Positions 21,573-28,091 of a DNA stretch of 28,091 bases are shown one piece after another. Each line of letters starts with the position of its first letter. The first letter of the stretch is position 1. The notes below the pieces were generated by a model, which did not search any database, was not told the DNA's origin, and was given only the letters and a program-made list of their open reading frames with translations. The translations under genes were made by a program, and so were the position numbers. The DNA is taken from contig ML976980.1 in the NCBI GenBank assembly GCA_010015675.1, positions 602,092-630,182 of the forward strand. The letters run 5' to 3'. This DNA comes from Byssothecium circinans (taxonomy: Eukaryota > Ascomycota > Dothideomycetes > Pleosporales > Massarinaceae).

Positions 21573-23379
21573 CTACCCCACCCTCTCAAACCTCAAGACC
21601 AACTTCCCCCCCTCCGGCTGCGCCAAAAACCGATCGGTCATCTCCATCCCATCGTCCTCCACAACCTCCGTCCGATACCGCACATAAACCGTATAAACGA
21701 TAAGTTTCATGACTAGAAATTGAGCAGCAACTCGTCAGTTCTAGTACGATCAGGTTCCACCACCTCCACAGACCACGACTCAAAACTCAAAGGAGATGAA
21801 AAGAAACGAAACAGGACTGTACGAACCAATCATGGTAAAATCCTTCCCAATACACCCCCGACTCCCCTTCATAAACGCCCAAAACCAGCGCTTCATCTCC
21901 TCTGACCTCGCGTTATTCTCACCCCCGTCTTTATCGCCACCTTTATCTAACCACCTCTCGGGCCTCCACACCCCCGCGTCCTTGAAAACACTCTCCTCGC
22001 GATGCAACACCGCTAATGACGCACTGACCCCCGTCCCCCCGGGAATAAAATACCCCTCAAGGACCGCGCCTTCGGGCGGCGCGACGCGGTACTGCGGTCC
22101 GGGCGTGGGTGTGTAGAGGCGGAGGGTTTCTGTGAGGATGGCGTCGAGGAGGGGGAGTGTGGTCAGGGATTTGAGGGGTGGGACCCCTGGTGTGGAGGTT
22201 GATGTGGATGTATGGGAGAGGGTGCGAAGTTCATCGCGGAGGGAGTTTTGTATATGCGGATGCTTGCAGAGTTCCCACTGCAAATACGTGAGGATAGTCC
22301 TTGGGGCTTCTGCACCAGCGATGAAGTGGTCCAACAACTCGCTTGCCAGATCATCACCCGTTATGCCGCGGGAATGGAGTTGCCGGTACACCACTGCGTC
22401 GTCTTTCCCTCCTATTTGCCCCCTCCTTTCTCCTCCATCGTTGGGATCGTGCTTCTCAAACGCAGTGCCGGCGGCCTCGGCGCAGAACCCCCTCGTCATA
22501 CCCTCCAACCACTTCACCCCCTCCGTCTCCGTATCCTGCCCCTTAAGAAAAACACCATGATGCTTAAAATACTCCTCCCTCGCCTCACCATCTTCCAAGA
22601 AATCCGTCGTCCCCTTGCCGAAAAGATACGAGGACATGAAATCCGCATTCACCGCGCCGTGGAAGCCATACACGTCCATGATACCGTTTTCCCGCTCGAC
22701 CAGATGATCCAATCTCTTGACGAGTCTCGCAAGGACGGATTCCGCGATGCTTTGCAGGGGCGAGGAAGTGAGGAGATAAGTTTTCGAATAGACATTGCCG
22801 TGGTCTTTTTTGCGTAGCGCGTGGGATTTATCTCGTGGGCCGCCGATCATACTGACCATGTCTACCGTGCGATACAGATGAGATTAGTATACCGTCCCAT
22901 GTGTGATCGCCTACCATAGTATCTACCCGTTCATCCCCCCTTTACCTTTCCCCCTTGGGCCCCAAAGAAAACGTCAAAACCATCAAACAATCAAACCATC
23001 AAACCCACTCGATAGGAAAAAAACCTAAAAAAAACTTACTCCTAACCCCAAACGTTTCAAACTCCCCAGCCCACCACGCCGGCTTCCCCCACCCGCCCCT
23101 ATCAACATACACCCTCCTCGCCGCCCCTTCCGTCGCAACGCTCACCTCGTTCGGCGCTAACCGCACCACCGGTCCATATTTCTCATGGGCTCTCTTGATG
23201 GCGTGCAGGGCCTGCGAGCCGTTGCGGCGATGGCGCGAGATCCAGAGCGTGGAGAGCGGAGCGGAGCGGTGGGCGGGAGGGATGCGGGAGAGTGGGTGGA
23301 TGAGGAGGGGGTGGATTACGTAGGTGTAGAGGATGGCGAGGATGAAGAGGGCTAGGGAGATGGGGAGGAGGGAGGACAT
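21573..23379 (-). CDS. Cytochrome P450 monooxygenase
   Basis: Three exons (23040-23379, 21827-22861 and 21573-21712 on minus) give 504 residues. Intron 1 (178 nt) has GTAAGT and a TACTAAT branch site; intron 2 (114 nt) starts GTTCGT. A hydrophobic N-terminal anchor (about 1-30) and a proline-rich hinge SRIPPAH mark an endoplasmic-reticulum P450. Motifs follow in order: I-helix AGAEAPRT (295-302), K-helix ETLR (358-361), PERW (414-417) and the heme loop FMKGSRGCIG (443-452) with thiolate Cys450. It should insert oxygen from O2 using electrons from P450 reductase; the substrate is unknown. All key residues are present. The I-helix has Pro-Arg just before the Thr, where Thr/Asp pairs are more common. 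The sequence does not let me assign a CYP family. Confidence 0.92.
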
Positions 23380-24239
23380 TTTTGTGGAGGTGGGAAGGGG
23401 GAAGAGGAGGGGAGGTGTTTCGGGATTGGATTGGATTGGGTTTGGGAAGTGAGGAATAAAAGGATGTTGGGGAAGGCAAAAAAGGACAGCGCTGGATTAT
23501 TGAAGAGCAGGTCATTTCACGTCGTATACGATGTCCTCTTCCATACGTCAAAGCTGAACCATCGTCCCATGCATGCAGGTATATGTATGCAGTCTCCTCG
23601 CTTACTTCAACCTCAAGCGAGCTACCCTACCTACCTACAGTACACTGCACCAATGAGCTACATGGCACAATCATATCGCTGCTGGTGCATGTACCACAGT
23701 AGTGTTATATACATGCAGGGCGTGCGCGGGCGGGCGGATACCCGGCACGCTGATTAGCCTGGCTGGTCTCCTGCTCCTGCTCCTGCTCCTTGCCTACCTT
23801 AGCTGCACGTATCTGCACGTATCCCCACGATATCTGCATGGGAAAGATACCGGGACTGGGGATACTAGGATACGAACACGAAAAGGAAAGGCGGGGGTGG
23901 AGGCGGGATGTGCGCCCTTTCTCGCTGACTGCTGACTGCTTGTTCGAAGCCTCATCAGCTCTGGGCTTACTTTGACCTCGCCTGTTGATGGGACCTGAGC
24001 CGTCGTATCTGAGGGGAGAGAGAGTGTGTGAGCATTATTATCTCGCTTCAGCTGAGAATGAAGTGACTGTGAATGTTCGAGCTAGTGGGGTAAAGCGCAT
24101 AGACCTACTTACTCGCGCCCCGCACTACCTCGCTTCGCTCGGTACTGCTACCAGGCTCAACGGAGCTACCAAGCTCAACACTACTTTTGCCAAGAGCTGT
24201 TGGCTTTTAGTGCAGGCAGTATAGAAAACGCATAGGATT
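23380..24239. other. P450 upstream region and GC-normal DNA before the transposon block
   Basis: The left part is the promoter of the minus-strand P450 gene. Short low-complexity runs occur, including repeats of CTCCTG at about 23766-23790. No gene is supported. Near the right edge an 18-bp spaced direct repeat (GCTACCAGGCTCAAC at 24147 and GCTACCAAGCTCAAC at 24165) precedes the switch to AT-rich DNA and may be a transposon end. Confidence 0.45.
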
Positions 24240-24815
24240 TAGCAATTGTAATAAATTAAAGGTTTTATAGATAAATAATCTATTAATTTAATATATTATT
24301 TTACGCCTAAGCCTAGTTTTTCTTATAGTATAGCTTCTTAAGATTAACCTACTTACTATAAGACGTATAAGGCTTACCCTTCTCTAGGTCCTTTATATTA
24401 TACTTTATAGCTCTAAGCTATATATTACCTACTATTATAGAGCCTCCCTTCTATATTTAGTAGTAGTTAGTAATTTATTACTTTGAATAGTATTATATAG
24501 CTATTACTATATAGTTAAGGTTACCTTTTATATATTCCTTTACTACTACTAGAGCTACTACTACTTTTAAGAGCTTTATAACATAGTAGTTAAGTACACT
24601 AAATTAGCTAGTATATAGATTATTACCTTATAAGTATTTATAAATAAATAGCTCTACTTTAGCTACTATAGTAAGCGTTAGTAGGCTTATTAGTATAGTA
24701 GTAGTAGGTAGTAGTAAAGGTATTATTAGCTAAGGCTTATTCTTTATAAGTAACTAATTAATTACTTCTTACTTATTAAGAGGCTAAATACCTAATTTTT
24801 TAAAGGCTAACTAGA
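24240..24815. mobile_element. Unidentified AT-rich, RIP-like degenerate repeat
   Basis: Composition changes sharply at about 24240 to very AT-rich sequence dense in TA, with stop codons in all frames. Minus-strand translation gives long runs interrupted mainly by TAG and TAA, as in RIP-mutated coding sequence, but I could not assign the protein. It ends at the TA that precedes the outer Fot1-like copy at 24818, so it may be the target into which that copy inserted. Confidence 0.5.
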
Positions 24816-24826
24816 TAATATAAAGT

Positions 24827-24894
24827 ACTATTAAATAGCTTATACTATTAAATAGCTTATACTATTAAATAGCTTATACTATTAAATAGCCTAA
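24827..24894. repeat. Four tandem 17-bp subrepeats at the outer element's end
   Basis: ACTATTAAATAGCTTAT is repeated four times in a row, the last copy with two changes. The inner element has only two related 17-bp units at the same place in its terminal repeat, beginning ACTACTAAAG, so this appears to be an expanded, RIP-mutated terminal subrepeat. Confidence 0.8.
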
Positions 24895-25282
24895 AATTTC
24901 TTAGTAATACTAACTTACTTAACTTTATCCCTATTATTATCTATATTACTATCTAAAAATATATACTAAGTACTAGCCTTTAACTTAGAAGAACCTTCTT
25001 TATCTACCTAATATATTTTTCTATTATACCTAGCCTTACTATAGTTACTATAGTAGTAAATACCTAGTTATTATACTTTATATTTACTCTCTACTCTTAC
25101 TTTCTTATAGTTTTAAACTATTCCTAATAGTTTAAAATTAACCTAGTCTACTATATAACTATACTCTATAGTACTACCCTTCTAAAGATACTTATACTTA
25201 CGTATTTTTTACTTAGTTACTATTATAAGTTACTATTTAAGCTCTTTAATGCGTGCCTTTATTAGTATGCTACTATATAGTA

Positions 25283-25343
25283 ATGTATTCTACTACTAAA
25301 GCGGCTACACTACTAAAGTAGCTACTTTTCCTTAGCAATACTA
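25283..25343 (+). repeat. Left terminal inverted repeat of the inner element
   Basis: The 61 bp begins ATGTATTCT, followed by two 17-bp subrepeats starting ACTACTAAAG and then TTTTCCTTAGCAATACTA. It matches the reverse complement of 27081-27141 at 58 of 61 positions by eye, and the three differences are all transitions. The preceding TA is the target duplication. Confidence 0.9.
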
Positions 25344-25362
25344 TTACTATACTTATCATAAA

Positions 25363-27078
25363 ATGCCTTAACTAATAAACGTAATACTTGTTTAATAAGA
25401 AGGTAGGATTAAGCTTACCCTTTAAGCTTACTAATTAGGCTAATTTATAAGCCTCTAACGCGCTGCTAAGGCTTTTAACGTTTATTATTAGAGACTCTCT
25501 GCACGCCTTAATAGAACCGCCTTTTAACTAACAACAGTACTAAACTATTTAAAACTATCCTTAACTAAAAAGGACACGCTTATCTAATATATCCTTAACC
25601 TTAATTCGCGAGGATTCGCGCCTATATTAGGCGAAGTGTTAGATATAGCGAATAAACTACTACGCGAGCAGGGTAGTAAGCAAGTAGGCATTAACTAAGT
25701 AGTATAGTTTATAGACTGTTTAGAATAGTTACAAATAGTTTAGAACTATGTAAAGGACTGTTAAAGGGCACTATAGGAAGATCCTAAGGTAGTTAGCGCG
25801 TAGTTTAAGCTTATACAGGATACTAAAGTAAAGTATAGTATATATAATAATAATATATATAACTTTAATAAGACTAGCTTTTAGATAGGTATTATTAGCT
25901 CTATAAAAGTAGTTACTAGCTTAGAGAAGCAACAAAGGCCTACAACAGTTTAGCTAGATGATAAGGAGTAAGTAATAGACATCTAGAGTATATATTTAAA
26001 TAATATATTTACCCTACTATTTATTATATATAAAGGATACGTCTATATCTCTTTATAGTACTAGGAAGCTAATATACTACGTAATTAAAAGCTTTTAGTC
26101 TTAGAGAATAGATAGACAACTAATAAGCTTAGTCTCGTATAGTTAAAGCACTTTAACGCGTATATAAAGGCAAGAACTATTAGCGTCTATTAGTTGCTGA
26201 TTTTAGATAGCTATAAAAGCTACCTTAATTAAGATTTTAAAGATTATTATTATAATAATAAGATCCTTATACTCTATATACTACTATATTTGTTACACAT
26301 CCTCTAGCTGCTTAATATAGTGTTATTCTCGCTACTTAAGCATAAGTACTCTAATATTATTTAGGGCTTAGCGTAATAGCATGTCTTTTATATTAATAAG
26401 AAAGCATTCCTACTAGCCTTTAAAGATATATTTTTAAGCGTGTTTATAGTTTAAAACTATTAAAAGGCTTTTAAGGCTTTAGAGCTAGTCCCTCTAAACG
26501 TATAGGTAGTACTTAATTACCTTAATATGCATATATGCACTCTACTAGGACCCCTACTACTAGAGACGCTATAGCTATTAAAGACTCTAAGTAATACACG
26601 CGAATTTAGCTCATAGCTAAAGCCCATACGTAATTCTATTACTTAATCACTATAAACAGCGTAGGATAGGCTTTCGCAGCTTGTTAAAGATACTAAATTA
26701 GTGCTGCATAATACTGCACTTATAAAGGCGCGCATTAAAGAGCTTAAACAGCAACTTGCAGTAGTAACTAAGCGCAAAATATGTAAATATAAGTATCTTT
26801 AGAAAAGTGGCACTATAGAGTTTAGTCCTATAGTAGATTAGGTTAGTTCTAAACTGTTAAGAATAGTTTAGAACTATAAAAAGGCAAGGGTAAAAAATAA
26901 AGGCGAGGTATAATAATCGTGATAACTAGGTATTTAGTGCTGTAGTAACTGCGGTAAGACTAGGCATAATATAAGAACTTATTAAGCTAATAAAAAAGGT
27001 TCTTCTAAGTTAAAGGCTAGTACTTAGTATATATTTTTAGATAGCAATACGGACGATAATAATGATACAGTTAAGTAA
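25363..27078 (+). pseudogene. RIP-inactivated Fot1/pogo-type transposase
   Basis: One frame of 572 codons runs from an ATG at 25363 to a TAA at 27076-27078 without any frameshift, only RIP-type stops. Fot1 transposase is about 540 residues. Recognisable parts in order are: GRIKL and AAKAFNV (N-terminal helix-turn-helix region); SRGFAP and DIANKLL (Tc5/CENP-B-like DNA-binding region); the first catalytic block, now NFNKTSF (25861-25881); the second, LILDSYKSY (26197-26223), with its Asp kept; the third, LLNIV, near 26308-26322; and a C-terminal zinc-knuckle-like CSNCGKTRHN (about 26941-26970). The family pattern would have Asp in the first and third blocks, both now Asn, as G-to-A changes give. 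It is dead both by stops and by lost catalytic residues. Confidence 0.87.
25858..26704 (+). repeat. Left arm of a long inverted repeat (transposase segment)
   Basis: This part of the inner transposase matches the reverse complement of about 27144-27993 over roughly 850 bp. The two arms are separated by about 440 bp and form a potential large hairpin. It results from the inner and outer transposon copies lying in opposite orientation. Confidence 0.85.
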
Positions 27079-27080
27079 GT

Positions 27081-27141
27081 TAGTATTACTAAGGAAAAGT
27101 AGCTACTTTAGTAGTATAGCTGCTTTAGTAGTAGAATACAT
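27081..27141 (-). repeat. Right terminal inverted repeat of the inner element
   Basis: Reverse complement of the left terminal repeat with three transitions. It ends ...AGAATACAT and is followed by the TA target duplication at 27142-27143, after which the outer copy resumes. Confidence 0.9.
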
Positions 27142-27143
27142 TA

Positions 27144-27993
27144 TTAACTTAGTACTTTTAATAAGCTATAAAAGCCTACCCTATACTATCTATAGTAACT
27201 AAGTAATAGAATTACGTACTAGATTTAACTATAAGCTAAATTTGCGTATATTACTTAGTATTCTTAATAGCTATAGCATCTCTAGTAGTAGGAGTCCTTA
27301 TAGGATATATATATATATATATATATTAAGGTAATTAAGTACTACCTATACGTTTAGAGGGACTAGCTCTAAAGCCTTAAAAGCCTTTTAATAGTTTTAA
27401 ACTATAAACACGCTTAAAAATATATCTTTAAAGGCTAGTAGGAATGCTTTCTTATTAATATAAAAAATATATTAGCGTACTAAGTCCTAAATAATCTTAG
27501 AGTACTTATACTTAAGTAGTAAAAAGTATACTATATTAAGTAGCTAGAGGATATATAATAAGTATAGTAGTATATAAAGTATAAGGATCTTATTATTAAT
27601 ATAATAATCCTTAAAATCCTAATTTAGGTAGCTTTTATAGCTATCTAAAATTAGTAACTAATAGACGCTAATAGTTCTTACCTTTATATACGCGTTAAAG
27701 TGCTTTAACTACATAAGACTAAGCTTATTATTTATCTATCTATTCTCTAAGACTAAGAGCTTCTAATTACGTAGTATATTACCTTCTTAATACTATAAAG
27801 AGATATAGACGCATCCTTTATATATAACAAATAGTAGGGTAAATAAACTATTTAAATATATACTTTAGATCTCTATTACTTACTTTTTATTACCTAGTTA
27901 AACTATTATAGGCCTTGCTTACTTCTCTAAGCTAGTAACTACTTTTATAGAGCTAATAATACCTATCTAAAAGCTAGTTTTATTAAAGTTATA
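27144..27993 (-). repeat. Right arm of the long inverted repeat (outer copy)
   Basis: Reverse-complement match to 25858-26704. Homology stops cleanly after TTAAAGTTATA at 27993, where GC-normal sequence begins. Most differences between the arms are transitions. Confidence 0.85.
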
Positions 27994-28091
27994 ACGTAAA
28001 GCACCACTGAACCGCGCACACCACTAAACCGCGCAGAAATGCTTGGCAAGGAACATCAACTAGTATTATCTTAATAACAAAGCTAAATCTT
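27994..28091 (+). mobile_element. Probable left end of a third Fot1-like element, cut by the window edge
   Basis: Directly after a TA (27992-27993) come nine bases, ACGTAAAGC, then two 17-bp units (ACCACTGAACCGCGCAC and ACCACTAAACCGCGCAG) and later CTTGGCAA. This is the same 9+17+17 layout as the inner element's terminal repeat. ACGTAAAGC also becomes exactly the outer copy's ATATAAAGT by transitions alone. Composition is near normal, so this copy seems little affected by RIP. The body lies outside the window. Confidence 0.6.

Larger units (their letters stand above)
25283..27141 (+). mobile_element. Full-length RIP-mutated Fot1/pogo-like transposon (Tc1/mariner superfamily)
   Basis: The element is 1859 bp, close to the usual 1.9 kb of Fot1-type elements. 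It is bounded by TA duplications (25281-25282 and 27142-27143) and 61-bp terminal inverted repeats, and contains a single transposase frame from 25363 to 27078. It sits inside, and opposite to, an older copy of the same family. Composition is very AT-rich, and the coding frame is interrupted almost only by TAG and TAA at places where Gln or Trp would fit, as expected from RIP. Confidence 0.87.
24818..27993 (-). mobile_element. Outer Fot1/pogo-like transposon copy, interrupted and truncated in the window
   Basis: Segments 24818-25282 and 27142-27993 together are an inverted copy of the inner element. The first matches the reverse complement of about 26705-27103, and the second that of about 25858-26704. 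The segments resume at homologous positions either side of the inner element, sharing a TA. The left end has nine bases, ATATAAAGT, then four 17-bp subrepeats, after a TA at 24816-24817. The copy carries the C-terminal part of the transposase on the minus strand. Its own 5' part (about 165 codons and the other terminal repeat) is absent up to 27993, where another element seems to begin. Differences from the inner copy are mostly C/T and G/A, the RIP pattern. Confidence 0.8.

Noticed and set aside
22212..22817. 201-codon plus-strand frame
   Set aside because: Entirely antisense to the P450 second exon, whose motifs are unambiguous.
24827..24894. The four 17-bp repeats as an independent minisatellite
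   Set aside because: Their position exactly at the outer element's end, after TA plus nine bases, and their resemblance to the other terminal subrepeats explain them better as part of the transposon.

Overview
The window looks like an accessory stretch of a filamentous ascomycete genome (Pezizomycotina, plausibly Dothideomycetes; the class is my inference). The evidence is short introns of about 40-180 nt with GT...AG ends and CTRAY-type branch sites, a highly-reducing polyketide synthase remnant, an endoplasmic-reticulum type P450, and transposons mutated by C-to-T/G-to-A transitions, the pattern left by repeat-induced point mutation (RIP), a Pezizomycotina process.

Layout. 0.4-1.4 kb: the 3' end of a highly-reducing PKS (ketoreductase end plus acyl carrier protein), broken and without a 5' part. 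2.3-3.7 kb: an intact four-exon PLP enzyme of the ACC-synthase-like aminotransferase group. 4.3 kb: an intron-containing tRNA-Thr(AGT). 5.1-7.8 kb: a divergent pair, a membrane-anchored calcineurin-type phosphatase resembling the polyphosphatase Ppn2 (minus) and an atypical Ras-like GTPase (plus), separated by a promoter carrying a palindromic pair of CACGTG boxes. 8.5-11.2 kb: two minus-strand NAD(P)-binding Rossmann enzymes, one NmrA-like and one classical SDR. 12.4-13.9 kb: a 7-bp purine minisatellite with an assembly gap, then an MFS transporter ruin. 17.2-19.4 kb: an acidic, Ser-rich protein with an N-terminal AMPK-type glycogen-binding (CBM48) domain and, after a 41-nt last intron, a predicted C-terminal membrane anchor. 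20.4-21.05 kb: three diverged units of about 197 bp in a gene-free, G-rich/C-poor stretch. 21.6-23.4 kb: an intact three-exon P450.

From about 24.24 kb to 27.99 kb composition switches abruptly to very AT-rich, RIP-mutated transposon DNA. I resolve a nested Fot1/pogo-like (Tc1/mariner) structure. An older minus-oriented copy (24818-25282 plus 27142-27993) was interrupted by a full-length plus-oriented copy (25283-27141) with 61-bp terminal inverted repeats, TA target duplication and one continuous 572-codon transposase frame full of RIP-type stops. A third element of the same type appears to begin at 27994 and runs out of the window.

Functionally, the PKS remnant, ACC-synthase-like enzyme, SDRs, MFS ruin and P450 are classes common in secondary-metabolite clusters, but they are separated by housekeeping-type genes and two are dead. 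I read this as possible erosion of a cluster, not as a working one.
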